Shown: positions 46,578 through 55,365, counted from the first letter of the stretch. The stretch: DNA of 62,157 nt from Stenotrophomonas maltophilia (GCA_002387845.1 DGLB01000001.1:1-62157); one strand, 5' to 3'. The notes: a model not told the origin generated them from the letters alone. Program-made: numbers and translations.

Positions 46578-46901
46578 ATGTTCGAACTAGTTCCGTACGT
46601 CGTTTACATCCTGTTCGCGGCAATATTGAGTCGATCAATTGTCGTTCTGGTAGCTCGGTGTCAGTCACAGAAGACGCCCGGCGAGGAGGCGCTCGCGAAG
46701 CTGCCCATCCTCCCCTACAGGGACGTCTCTGTGCAGGTGGATACAATTCAGGCTTGCTATTTGGCTATGCGGGACGGAGGGGTATGGCGACCGGCCGGTG
46801 CTCTCGCCCTTCTTCACGTTTCGCTATGGGTGGCGCTTGCGGGTGTATTCCTGCTTATGGCGATCGTTGAGATTGCGAACTTCGACTGGGCGAGTGCTTA
46901 A
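46578..46901 (+). CDS. Small membrane protein, candidate immunity for RHS toxin 2
   Basis: A 107-residue protein with an N-terminal helix (ELVPYVVYILFAAILSRSIV) and a C-terminal helix (ALALLHVSLWVALAGVFLLM) around a charged loop (LAKLPILPYRDVSVQVDT). It starts four bases after the RHS 2 stop. The start of a similar gene (MIELTPYLMLVFVV) follows the orphan copy of the same tip at 54940. This repeated pairing supports an immunity role for this membrane protein against the Gly-rich tip. No known family is recognised. Confidence 0.65.
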   Translation: MFELVPYVVYILFAAILSRSIVVLVARCQSQKTPGEEALAKLPILPYRDVSVQVDTIQACYLAMRDGGVWRPAGALALLHVSLWVALAGVFLLMAIVEIANFDWASA

Positions 46902-46923
46902 CTTCAATTGCTATAAAGCGCCC

Positions 46924-47148
46924 TTTCCCCCTGGCGAGGTGGAGGTGGGATTTGCGCAACTCGATCCTCTGCCCCTTAGCACGCCCGGAGAGGCAGGGAA
47001 GACTTACAAAGCTGCACGCTCGGTCCTGAAGTCGGGAGCGAAATGGCCGCTAAAGGCGCTGATCCTCCCATGTGCCGCTGCTTGGGCAACGATGTTTGCC
47101 TTTCTGATGATGGGTTTGGCCATCGTCCTGAGTAGGCAACTTGTCTAA
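46924..47148 (+). pseudogene. 3' fragment of a small membrane immunity-family gene
   Basis: Encodes EVGFAQLDPLPLSTPGEAGK and KTYKAARSVLKSGAKWPLKA, then the helix LPCAAAWATMFAFLMMGLAI. This is about 90% identical to the last 70 codons of the intact gene at 59241-59561, and the DNA match continues past the stop to about 47197. It has no proper start of its own; the frame runs on from inside the preceding gene. Confidence 0.75.
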
Positions 47149-47159
47149 GTAAGAAGTGT

Positions 47160-47217
47160 CTTTTGTCCCTGGCGAGATTATGAAAACTCTGGGTCAGGTC
47201 GAAGAGCCTCGCGGTTG
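47160..47217 (+). pseudogene. Hybrid remnant: start of one secreted immunity gene joined to the end of another
   Basis: The first half matches the region around the start of the gene at 59592 (GAGATTATGAAAACTCTG against GAAATTATGAAACCTCTG). It then switches to sequence matching the last 20 codons of the gene at 53991 (GGTCAGGTCGAAGAG to GGTTGATGACCTCATG and beyond). The middle is deleted and the frame is short. Confidence 0.7.
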
Positions 47218-47223
47218 ATGACC

Positions 47224-47619
47224 TCATGCGGAGTGCTGGTGGGCCCGGGCGTCCATAAGGTCACCTCGGAGCCGTGCAACCCATGGATGGCGAGCACTGC
47301 TTCGCAGTTCAGTACCGAGCTTTACCAGTGCATTCCGCAGGAGCTCACTGACGATCGCTGTTGGCGGCCGATCTGGTCCGCCTAGGCGTGGGTGATCTGC
47401 GTGGCGTACAGGACACCGTGGTGACGAACCGCCGTGGGCCGGAGGGGCATCTGTCGATGAGGCTGTTGGCATTGTCGGCTTCGAGGGTTCCCACTCCCCG
47501 ACAAGCTCGCCGCTCGGCACCGAGGTCTTCAGGCTCCAGGTCGGTCGGGCATCACTTTGTGCCAATGCCCCGAAAGAGATGAGGGACAAGGCTAGTAGAG
47601 CTATGGACTGACTTTGCAT
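47224..47619 (-). pseudogene. 5' fragment of a secreted-protein gene, cut off by recombination
   Basis: On the minus strand, ATG at 47619 has the good ribosome site AGGAAAGG and opens a clear signal peptide, MQSQSIALLALSLISFGALA, followed by QSDARPTWSLKTSVPSGELV. Only about 40 codons look genuine (47498-47619). Past there the frame simply reads the antisense of the spermidine-synthase-like remnant at 47268-47497. So a secreted protein gene has lost its 3' part at the junction. Its family is not recognised. Confidence 0.6.
47268..47497 (+). pseudogene. Scrambled remnant of the spermidine-synthase-like gene
   Basis: Three pieces of the gene at 33663-36689 are joined with deletions between them: 47268-47352 matches 35550-35634 (SEPSNPWMGG region), 47354-47452 matches 35823-35921 (LLAADLARIGVGDLRG region), and 47453-47494 matches 36635-36675 (SMRLLALLASRV). 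Stops and frame changes rule out function. Confidence 0.85.
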
Positions 47620-47735
47620 GCCTTTCCTGAAATGTCTGGGTCAATGTCGAGGGGGAGGCCGCCGATGGTCCTGCGGGCCCTGCACACCTGTCGTATCGCA
47701 CCGCGTGCGGCGTCACCGGGTTCCCGGCAGCAGGG

Positions 47736-48590
47736 CTACGCGACGAGTGCATCTGCTGGGTCGGAGGCCTCCTCTTCAGGCTCGGGAACGATCGGTGGCA
47801 GGGTCTGAAGTTGCAGCGTTTCGGCAAGCGCTTGCGCCGGCGTTCGGCCCTTCAGGCGATAGCCTTGGTGGCTTCTTTCGAGGTTCTAGTAGCGCAGGAA
47901 GACGTCCTGGTCGCGCTGGATTTCAGCCGGCGTGATGTGCCAGGTCTGGCGTCCGGCAACACGGAAGCACCCATCGAGTAGCGTGCGATTCATTCGCTCC
48001 ACGAAGCCGTTGGTGCGTGGCGTGGCGATCTTGGTGGTGCGGTGCTCAATGCTCTCCATCGCCAGCAGCAGCTCGTACGGGTGCTGTTGCTTGATCCCGC
48101 AGAACTCCCGTCCGTTATTGGTCAACACGGCTTGTACTTGGATGCCCAGGGCCTCGTAGAAGGGCAGTGCGCGGTCGTATAGCGTATCCGCAGCGGTGAC
48201 CGGCATCTTGCTGGTGTCAACCTTGGCAAAGGCCAACGACCAGAACGTGTCCACGACCAACTGGACAAAGACCTTGCCAACACCCTTGAGCGTCCTCCAG
48301 TAGAACGTGTCCCGAATCAAGAGCCCTCCGGGCGCGCTGGATCCAACGTGCTGCGGCATCACCTCGCTGCCGGCTCTCTCCAGCAGGCGCATTTGTTCGT
48401 CGCTCAGGACGAAGGTGATATCAGCGGCCTTGGCTTCCAGCCGCAACAGTCGCCAATGGCGGGTCAGCAGATCGTGGCGCTGCCAGACGCCGCATACGCC
48501 CGACTGGCTGACCTCCACGCCCTTCAGTCGCTGTTTTCACCAAGCCTTCACGTTCTGCGACGCCGTGCCCATTTCGCGATGGGCCATTCG
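47736..48590 (-). pseudogene. Decayed IS481-like transposase
   Basis: The frame from 48518 to 47886 reads a DDE integrase core (IRDTFYWRTLKGVGKVFVQL, TKIATPRTNGFVERMNRTLL). It is interrupted by TAG at 47886-47888, after which it continues NLERSHQGYRLKGRTPAQAL to a stop at 47736. The second catalytic position reads LTNNGREF, where LTDNGREF is usual, so an Asp is lost. The N-terminal helix-turn-helix is fragmentary. No clear terminal inverted repeats were found. It lies directly upstream of the third RHS gene. Confidence 0.75.
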
Positions 48591-48653
48591 GCAACACTCT
48601 CGGTAACCAGACCACAGGGATGTGTACCCGTGTGGCTGCGCCAACATACCCAC

Positions 48654-48660
48654 AAGGAGG
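48654..48660 (+). promoter_or_regulatory. Ribosome binding site that sets the RHS 3 start
   Basis: AAGGAGG is a perfect Shine-Dalgarno site five bases before GTG at 48666. The frame is open 106 codons further upstream, but that part is antisense to the decayed transposase, so this site decides the start. Confidence 0.85.
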
Positions 48661-48665
48661 CGGCT

Positions 48666-51600
48666 GTGGCTGCACGATTCCTGGCAGGTTGCCTGCTGCT
48701 GATCGCGGTGTTCTTCAATGTTGAGTTTGCTGCCGCACAGCAGTCCCCCATTCCCCCTCAGTACTGCTACGACGGCAGGTGCTATCGAACACTTGCCCAG
48801 GCGGAAGCGGACCTGCGGGCGAGTACCGGGATCTACGGAGCGCTTTGGCACCTTGATGGGGTGACTCAGACGGGATCGGGCCCCTTAGGGGTGGTCTTGG
48901 ATTATCGCTACTGGATTGATGACGAACCGCCGGCTGCGAAGGGGCCTATTGGTTACGCCGTTGGAGGTGGCGTGGCTTACCCAAGCGAGGAGGCCGGCAT
49001 CGCTGCCTATTTGGCGGGCGCTCAGGCCTCCAACCCCCAATGCGAGCACGAGCGCGTGGGAATGTTGGGAGTTCACGGCGAACCGTACGTACATGTCCGG
49101 GCGAGCGGGCGGAAGGGAACGGTTCTGAACTTCTCGATGGTGGGGAATGACCCGCAGCCCAACCGATATGTCCAGATTCAGACCTGGTGCGCAGCATGGT
49201 CGCCACCGAGCCCTCCCCGGATCGACAAGGTCTGGGTTCCAAAGCAGTACGAAGTAGAGTGTGCTGAGGGTTTTCTGGTCAAGGAAGGAAGCAATCCGGC
49301 GTACATCCAAGGTGCAAGCAATATCGGGTGGCCCAACATCTGCCGCCCCAACACCATTCCCCGGGTCATTACCGGAAGGAACATCAAGCAGACCAACAGC
49401 TGCCCCATCAATGGCAACCCGTGCCATCCCGCCACTGGCGACAAATCGCGTGCCGAGGTTGACTTTACCTTTGCGGGGCGCGAGTTCGTACGCTACTACC
49501 ACTCCTTGAACCAGCTGCAGGCGGCGAGAGAGCTCGGCACGGGCTGGACGCATACCTACGCGGACTTCATCCTCACCGGGTCTTCCAACCAGACTCGCGT
49601 GGATGAGAAGGGGTACCTGCAAACATACTCGGGTGGGCGGGGCACTCAGGCATCCGGTGAGACACTGCGCGCCGGTCCCGCATCCACGATGGTGCTGACG
49701 GGAGCTGACGGTGCGCAGCGCATCTACGGAAACAACGGCCAGCTCATCCAGATCGCCTCCGGTGAGTCTGCCACCCGTGTTGTGCTGTCCTATGACGGGT
49801 CCAGGCTCACGTCCATAACCGACGGAAAGGGGCGGTCGCTGGTGTTCGCTTATGAGAACAACCGGCTTTCATCCATTACGCTACCTGATGGGTCCCAGGC
49901 GACGTACGCATACGACGCCACGGGGAACCTCACGCAGGTCATCCGGCCGGATGGGACGACCCGAACCTACGTGTACGGAGAGGCGGGGTATGCGCCTGCG
50001 GCACTTCCCAATCTGCTGACCGGGATCCTGGAGAATGGGGCGCGCTATGCGACCTTCTCGTTCGACCAGAATGGAATGGTGACGGGAAGCCAGCTTGATG
50101 CGGAGAGTCAGCCCGTTGATGTGACCACCATTTCCTACGGTGCGGATGGGGTTGCAACGTCTGTGAACAACCTGGGGGACGTGCGCCAGCATGTGATCTC
50201 GGGTGGGCAGTTCAGTGCCATCACCAAGACCACCGATGCACAGGGCTCTCGCTCATTCAATTTCAACACATCGGGTCGTCTGACCTCGAAGATTGATGCG
50301 TTGGGTAACAGGACTACCATTGACTACACGGACTCCTCGGGAGCGGTGTCGCAGGTTGTCACGCGCACTGAGGAATCCATCGGTCGCATTACCCGCACCA
50401 CCCGCGACGCCAACAACCAGATCGCAGAAGAGCGCGAGAGCCGCAAGCTCGGCACTGCCCCCGAAGAACTCGCCTCCCTCACCCGCAAGGTGGCAGATGC
50501 CCAGGGCCGCACTCTGTTCTCCTGCCAGTACGACGTCACCCAACCCACAGACTACGTCTGCGGCTCGTTGGCGATCGCGCCTTCCAACGTTCGCCAATCC
50601 GCCAACCTGTACTGCACGGATGCCGACGTAGCCGCCAATCCCACGCTCTGCCCGATTCCCGGCCTGCAGCGTTCCTACAGCGACGCCGCCGGCAACACCA
50701 CCACCTTCGAGTACTACGCCGCCAACGACACCGGCTGCGACAGCGGCGGCGCGTGCAGCCACCGCAAGGGCGACCTGCGCGCACAGATCAACGCTCTCGG
50801 CCAACGCACCGAGTACCTTGAGTACGACGCACTCGGCAATGCCATCCAGATCCGCGGCATCGACGGCGTGGTCATCGAGCGCCTGTACGACCACGGCAGC
50901 CGCGTTCTGGCCGAAACGATCAAAGGCGACGCCCCGGCAAACGACCGCATCAGCTTGTTCGAGTACAACTCCTTCGGCAGGCTCACTCGCCGCACCGGGC
51001 CGGATGGCGTCTGGACCCGCATGCACTACGACACGGCCGATCGCCTGGTGGCCGTGGAAGATGCAGCCGGCAACCGCATCAACTACACGCTCGACGGAGC
51101 CGGCAATCGTACCCGCGAGGAGGTGCGCGATGCCAATGGCACGCTCACCCGCGTGCTTGACCGCACCTTCGACACCGCCAGCCGCATGACCCGCCTGTCC
51201 GGTGCGGACGGCCATCCCACCCAGTTCCGCTACGACCCGGTGGGAAATCTGCTGGAGTCCGAGTCCCCGTTGGGCCACATCTCCCGCAATACCTTTGATG
51301 GGGCCAGCCGGCCGAAGCTGCAGACCCAGGACCCGGGCGGCATCAATGCCCAGGTCGGCTACGACTACGCCGCCAATGGGCAGCTGGAGCGGGTGGTCGA
51401 TCCCAAGGGCCTGGCCACCACCTACGCCTACAACGGCTTCGGTGACCTGCTGCAGCAGGTAAGCCCGGACACCGGCACCACCACCTTCACGGTAGACGCC
51501 GCCGGCAACCGCACCACCCGCACCGACGCGCGTGGCGTTACCGCCACCTACCAGTACGACGTGCTGGGCCGCGTCACCCACATCAGCTACCCGGACCCCA

Positions 51601-53438
51601 CGTTGGATGTGGCCTACACCTACGACATCGCCCCGGCAGTGTGCGCGGCGAATGAGCAGTTCAGCCGGGGCAGGGTGGGCACCGTGATCCATGCCGGCGG
51701 CAGCACCCAGTACTGCCATGACCGCTTCGGACAGCTCACCCGCAAGGTGCAGACGGTCAATGGCGTGGCCACTACCGTGCGCTATGGGTACACCGCCGGC
51801 GGCCGGCTGGCCACGCTGACCTACCCGGACGGCACCGTGGCCGACTACTTGCGCGACAGCCTGGGCCGCATCAACGAGGTGGGCGTCACCGGCCCGGGGC
51901 AGGCCCGGCAGGTGGTGGTGACCAACGTGACCTATGCGCCGTTTGGCCCGGCGACGGGCTGGACGTATGGGAATGGGCGGACCCTGCAGCGGCCGGTGGA
52001 TCAGGACTACCGGACCATTGCGGTGCACGATGCGGCACCGGGTGGTTTGTCGGTGGGGTATGGGTATGACGCAGTGGGTGGGATTACTGAGCTGACCAAT
52101 GGCGATGGCACGGAAGTGCTGGCGCAGTACAGCTATGACGCGTTGGGGAGGCTGACGCAGACCAAGGATGGGCCCACTGGGACGCCGATTGAGACGTATG
52201 GCTATGATGCTACGGGAAATCGGACGTCGCTGACCAGCTCATCCGAGACCCACGTGCTTACCTACTCGGCTGGCAGTCATCGCCTGATGTCCGTTGACGG
52301 TGAGGTGCGCTCCTACGATGCTGCGGGAAATGGGCTGAACATCGGCTCGGTCGAGTTCGAGTACGGCGACTCAAATCGGATGGCTCAAGTCAGGCAGGAC
52401 GGAGTAGTGGCGGTGAGGTTCGTATACAACCATCGCGGTGAGAGGGTCGAGCGGGCGGGCACTGCAGGTGGCTCGGAGTTCACCGTGTACGATGAGGCAG
52501 GACGGCGACTGGGTGGCTACTCGAGCAATGGGCATGCGGGAAGGCAAGTAGTCTGGTTGGAAAACTATCCAGTTGCCCTGGTTGACGAAGCGCAGACGAG
52601 TGGAAGCCTCGCCTATATCCAGCCAGATCACCTGGGTACGCCGCGTGTTGTAATCGAGGGGCCAACCAATCAGAGCGTTTGGGAATGGAGTGCCAAGAGC
52701 GAGGCATTCGGTAGCCAAATGCCTAATGAGGACCCGAAAGGGACCGGGAGCCGCTATGAGTTCAATGCTCGCTTCCCAGGCCAGCAGCTGGATGCTGATA
52801 CGCAGCTGGCCTACAACTACTTCAGAGACTATGAGGCTGCAACCGGGCGCTACCTCCAGAGCGATCCGGTCGGCTTATCCGCTGGCCCAAGCACGTATTC
52901 CTATGTCGGTGGTTCACCGTTGACATCCGTGGATCCGTTGGGACTTCTCCAGTGGAATATGGGTGATGCGCAGTGGCGCAGTACTTTGCACTACTATGGT
53001 TTAGTTCCGTCGGCCTTCCCCGGTGGTCCGCCTGGGGGCCCGTCGCCCCTCTACGCTGCTGCCGCCACGATGGATTGGAGGGTGCAGGCTCGCTGCGTTT
53101 GTGAGGGTGCGGAGTATCGATTGGAGGAATTTACTATCGACCTTGCACCTGTCGTCTATATGAGTCACGTCTATGCATCAGCTGGTCATCGGTTTGAGGT
53201 CCGCATGAAGGAGCATGATCACCTCCGAGACTTCTATGCCTGGGGTGATCGAGAGCAGTCGGCTGCGGCTTCCTATGAGCGATTCCTGCGTCATACGACG
53301 TACTCATCGGAGGCGGAATGCGTTGGTGAGAACAACTCACTGATGATGCAGTCGCTCCGAAGAAGCTTCCTGCCTGCTGCCAAGGCATCAATCGATCGTT
53401 ACGATAAAACCCGGCTGCATGACGTGAGCCCCTGGTGA
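48666..53438 (+). CDS. Secreted RHS-repeat toxin 3
   Basis: A 1590-residue RHS protein starting at GTG 48666 (perfect AAGGAGG upstream) with signal peptide VAARFLAGCLLLIAVFFNVE, cut near AAAQQ. A Cys-containing N-domain of about 250 residues (YCYDGRCYRTLAQAEADL) precedes the DUF6531-like entry (NPCHPATGDKSRAEVDFTF) and about 35 YD repeats, including the shared block. The core ends SDPVGLSAGPSTYSYVGGSP and VDPLGLLQ. The roughly 160-residue tip contains FEVRMKEHDHLRDFYAWGD and two Cys; the EHDH cluster might bind metal, but no toxin family is recognised. A signal-peptide immunity candidate starts 39 bases downstream. No type VI secretion parts are present. Confidence 0.87.
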   Translation: MAARFLAGCLLLIAVFFNVEFAAAQQSPIPPQYCYDGRCYRTLAQAEADLRASTGIYGALWHLDGVTQTGSGPLGVVLDYRYWIDDEPPAAKGPIGYAVGGGVAYPSEEAGIAAYLAGAQASNPQCEHERVGMLGVHGEPYVHVRASGRKGTVLNFSMVGNDPQPNRYVQIQTWCAAWSPPSPPRIDKVWVPKQYEVECAEGFLVKEGSNPAYIQGASNIGWPNICRPNTIPRVITGRNIKQTNSCPINGNPCHPATGDKSRAEVDFTFAGREFVRYYHSLNQLQAARELGTGWTHTYADFILTGSSNQTRVDEKGYLQTYSGGRGTQASGETLRAGPASTMVLTGADGAQRIYGNNGQLIQIASGESATRVVLSYDGSRLTSITDGKGRSLVFAYENNRLSSITLPDGSQATYAYDATGNLTQVIRPDGTTRTYVYGEAGYAPAALPNLLTGILENGARYATFSFDQNGMVTGSQLDAESQPVDVTTISYGADGVATSVNNLGDVRQHVISGGQFSAITKTTDAQGSRSFNFNTSGRLTSKIDALGNRTTIDYTDSSGAVSQVVTRTEESIGRITRTTRDANNQIAEERESRKLGTAPEELASLTRKVADAQGRTLFSCQYDVTQPTDYVCGSLAIAPSNVRQSANLYCTDADVAANPTLCPIPGLQRSYSDAAGNTTTFEYYAANDTGCDSGGACSHRKGDLRAQINALGQRTEYLEYDALGNAIQIRGIDGVVIERLYDHGSRVLAETIKGDAPANDRISLFEYNSFGRLTRRTGPDGVWTRMHYDTADRLVAVEDAAGNRINYTLDGAGNRTREEVRDANGTLTRVLDRTFDTASRMTRLSGADGHPTQFRYDPVGNLLESESPLGHISRNTFDGASRPKLQTQDPGGINAQVGYDYAANGQLERVVDPKGLATTYAYNGFGDLLQQVSPDTGTTTFTVDAAGNRTTRTDARGVTATYQYDVLGRVTHISYPDPTLDVAYTYDIAPAVCAANEQFSRGRVGTVIHAGGSTQYCHDRFGQLTRKVQTVNGVATTVRYGYTAGGRLATLTYPDGTVADYLRDSLGRINEVGVTGPGQARQVVVTNVTYAPFGPATGWTYGNGRTLQRPVDQDYRTIAVHDAAPGGLSVGYGYDAVGGITELTNGDGTEVLAQYSYDALGRLTQTKDGPTGTPIETYGYDATGNRTSLTSSSETHVLTYSAGSHRLMSVDGEVRSYDAAGNGLNIGSVEFEYGDSNRMAQVRQDGVVAVRFVYNHRGERVERAGTAGGSEFTVYDEAGRRLGGYSSNGHAGRQVVWLENYPVALVDEAQTSGSLAYIQPDHLGTPRVVIEGPTNQSVWEWSAKSEAFGSQMPNEDPKGTGSRYEFNARFPGQQLDADTQLAYNYFRDYEAATGRYLQSDPVGLSAGPSTYSYVGGSPLTSVDPLGLLQWNMGDAQWRSTLHYYGLVPSAFPGGPPGGPSPLYAAAATMDWRVQARCVCEGAEYRLEEFTIDLAPVVYMSHVYASAGHRFEVRMKEHDHLRDFYAWGDREQSAAASYERFLRHTTYSSEAECVGENNSLMMQSLRRSFLPAAKASIDRYDKTRLHDVSPW
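51421..52220 (+). repeat. Shared RHS block, copy 3
   Basis: Nearly identical to 44622-45425 throughout and to 39381-40085 in its last 700 bases. Beyond YDATGNRT all three genes diverge. Confidence 0.85.
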
Positions 53439-53477
53439 CATCGGACTAATGCTGACTCTTTCGGGATTTAAAAGGCA

Positions 53478-53960
53478 ATGATCAATGTGCTTCTCATTCT
53501 GGCTGTGAGTAGCTGGGCTGCAGCTCCGTCTGTTGAGGATCACTCGAGTGCCCTGGTCGATGAATGCCCATCTGTTGACGTCAAGTTCAACCGGTGGGCC
53601 AATATCGATGGCTGGAGAGCAGGCGTGTTCGAAGTCGTGAACAACAGTTCGATGTATATTCGCTATCCTGTATCGCAGCCAAAGTCTGTTCCGGCTCCGC
53701 TGCTCAGCGTTCATACGGCAAGTCTATTCACGCGGCCGAAGGAGTCTGGGGTCTGGACCGAAATACTGACCATGGGGTCAAGTCGTGTACCAGAGGCCAA
53801 GCTGGTACTGGAGCCTTACGGAAAAGTCGAGGTTCTCGTAAACCTTGAGCGAGCCTTCTACGAGGACGAGTTCTCGGGGGGCGGGGTATTCATCGAGTTG
53901 ATCAACGGATTGGTTTCATGCAGCTCGCGCTCGAACGCCATTTCTCTTGACGATGCATGA
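53478..53960 (+). CDS. Secreted immunity-family protein (after RHS 3)
   Basis: A 160-residue protein with a short signal peptide (MINVLLILAVSSWAAA). The family pattern is a mature N-terminal Cys (DECPSVDVKFNRW), FEVVNNSSMYIRYPVSQP, a Trp-containing middle (GVWTEILTMGSS), LVLEPYGKVEVLVNL and a late Cys (GLVSCSSRSNAISL). It is the first gene after the third RHS toxin, so it is the best immunity candidate for that tip. Related genes or remnants occur at 41596, 53991, 55020, 56530, 57800 and 59592. The periplasmic location is inferred from the signal peptide. Confidence 0.65.
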   Translation: MINVLLILAVSSWAAAPSVEDHSSALVDECPSVDVKFNRWANIDGWRAGVFEVVNNSSMYIRYPVSQPKSVPAPLLSVHTASLFTRPKESGVWTEILTMGSSRVPEAKLVLEPYGKVEVLVNLERAFYEDEFSGGGVFIELINGLVSCSSRSNAISLDDA

Positions 53961-53990
53961 AGTTGTAGCCGACTCCAGGAGATATAAAAA

Positions 53991-54518
53991 ATGAAGTCGC
54001 TATGCGCACTGGTGTTTGTTGTCGCATTCGCTGCATCCGCGCAGGACGTTCCAGTAGTTGAGACAGGTTGTCCGGTGCTCGATGCCAATCCAGTGCGGCT
54101 CCAGGCCGTTGGCGGGAGACGCTATCTGGTCTTGTCTGTTGCGAACCGCGGACCGGGTGTGGTTGGTTTCAGACTTTCCGACATTGACGATTCGCGCTCG
54201 ACTCCTGAGTCCACATCTCTAAAAGCTCTTCTGAATCCAAGTTCCTACCTTATCAGCTCGCGCTCGCAGGGCGCGGCGCACTGGATACCGGATCTAACTA
54301 CCATTCCGCAGATGTGGGAGGGTAGAACTATGGAGATAAAGGGTGGCTCATCGGCTGAGCTGGTGATCCCGGCGGACAGCATCGTTCATGATTCGGCGGT
54401 GGCCAAGTCTCAGTATCTTGTTGACTTGCGCGCTCTGAATGCTTTGTGCACGGTCAGGTCGAAGAGCTTTGCGGTTGATGACCTCATGGGGAGTGCTGGT
54501 GGGCCTGGGCATCCATAA
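53991..54518 (+). CDS. Secreted immunity-family protein
   Basis: A 175-residue protein with signal peptide MKSLCALVFVVAFAASAQ. It follows the same plan as its upstream neighbour: early Cys (ETGCPVLD), YLVLSVANRGPGVVGFRLSD, Trp-rich middle (AAHWIPDLTTIPQMW), SAELVIPADSIVHD and late Cys (NALCTVRSKSFAVDDL). It is 30 bases downstream of the previous gene, so the two may form one unit. Its own toxin tip is not evident; it may be an orphan immunity gene kept after loss of its partner. Pieces of this gene are found at 41596-41725 and 47160-47217. Confidence 0.65.
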   Translation: MKSLCALVFVVAFAASAQDVPVVETGCPVLDANPVRLQAVGGRRYLVLSVANRGPGVVGFRLSDIDDSRSTPESTSLKALLNPSSYLISSRSQGAAHWIPDLTTIPQMWEGRTMEIKGGSSAELVIPADSIVHDSAVAKSQYLVDLRALNALCTVRSKSFAVDDLMGSAGGPGHP

Positions 54519-54562
54519 GGTTCTGGGTAGCGGTACGAGAGTCAGTCCATTGAAGCGCACGT

Positions 54563-54934
54563 GCATCCGCCTACTACAATCTTCACCTGATTTCCGACTG
54601 TGTCAACGGAAGAATGGCGTTTGTGGACCTGAATGTAGGCTTCGCAGGCTTGGGTGCAGGCTCGCCGGTAACTTGCACGATCTCGAACATCACCATTGAT
54701 GATGGGATGAGTGAAGTGAATCCGACCAACATAACTGGGCGAGCATACATGTCGGGTGCGGGGTTCGCGGCAGGTGGTGGGGCAAGCTATGCTGGCTTCT
54801 ACGTCGGCCGCGGCTACTCGCAGGCTTCCTTGGCCGGGCAAGGTGGGTGGGATGCGTCGATGTATGCTTATCCCATTGGCTACTCCTCGTTTGATGGTCA
54901 GCCAAGGATCGTTAACTGTGGCTGCGAGCTATAA
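54563..54934 (+). pseudogene. Orphan copy of the RHS 2 toxin tip
   Basis: In one open frame this reads YYNLHLISDCVNGRMAFVDL and on to FAAGGGASYAG, GQGGWDASMYAYPIG and RIVNCGCEL-stop. It is clearly homologous along its length to the last 120 residues of RHS 2 (FYNFHLTSECVGGRMAIVDL to RIIKCGCEP). There is no RHS core in front, only about 45 bases of unrelated sequence after the previous gene. It is a displaced tip cassette that could be spliced onto an RHS core by recombination. An internal ATG at 54614 could express it alone. Confidence 0.8.
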
Positions 54935-54939
54935 GACGC

Positions 54940-55008
54940 ATGATCGAACTAACGCCCTACTTGATGCTTGTGTTCGTGGTTGGAGTGAAAGTGCAGGCGG
55001 GGCGGTAG
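54940..55008 (+). pseudogene. 5' remnant of the membrane immunity gene after the orphan tip
   Basis: Five bases after the orphan tip stop, ATG opens MIELTPYLMLVFVVGVKVQA and ends at TAG after 22 codons. It resembles the start of the gene that follows RHS 2 (MFELVPYVVYILFAAIL) and occupies the same position relative to the tip, so tip and immunity gene moved together and the latter decayed. Confidence 0.65.
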
Positions 55009-55019
55009 ATCGCAGTGGT

Positions 55020-55365
55020 CCGTATTTCGAACAAAGGCAGCCAGCCGAGAGGTTGCGAGGAATATGGACCTTCGCCTGGGCGGAGTGTCCCGGTGCGCCA
55101 CATCAATCACTAGATGCCTCACTGGCTAGCATCGAACTCCGCGTCATGGAAGTACAGGCTAACCCTTGGCACTCCCTATTCTGGCCGGGGTGCGGTGACA
55201 ATCGAGCCTGGAGAGTCGAAGATGATGGCGGCATCGATTTCTCAGCCCTACGATCCGGACGCGCCTTCAGTTTGAGCAATCATGATTGAGTTGACGAGTC
55301 GAAATCCTCAATGTGTGGCGAGGTTAGACGGCGTGCGTGTTTTTGACTTGCCTAAGTGGGAGAGG
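55020..55365 (+). pseudogene. Frameshifted secreted immunity-family gene
   Basis: Pieces of the family pattern appear in order: VRISNKG near 55020, then GAVTIEPGESKMMAASISQ near 55191 with a TGA at 55274-55276, then IELTSRNPQCVARLDGVRVF. The intact gene at 59592 has IRITNSG, RLTIEPKQAVLVAADV and KVISRDPVCYAESAEVRV at the same places. The N-terminus and signal peptide are missing. Confidence 0.65.

Noticed and set aside
48348..48665. Longer N-terminus of RHS 3 from ATG 48348
   Set aside because: These 106 codons are antisense to the decayed transposase; a perfect ribosome site and signal peptide place the start at GTG 48666.
36821..53438. Type VI secretion-linked RHS toxins
   Set aside because: No PAAR, VgrG, DUF1795 chaperone or hcp genes are nearby, and each RHS protein begins with a signal peptide.
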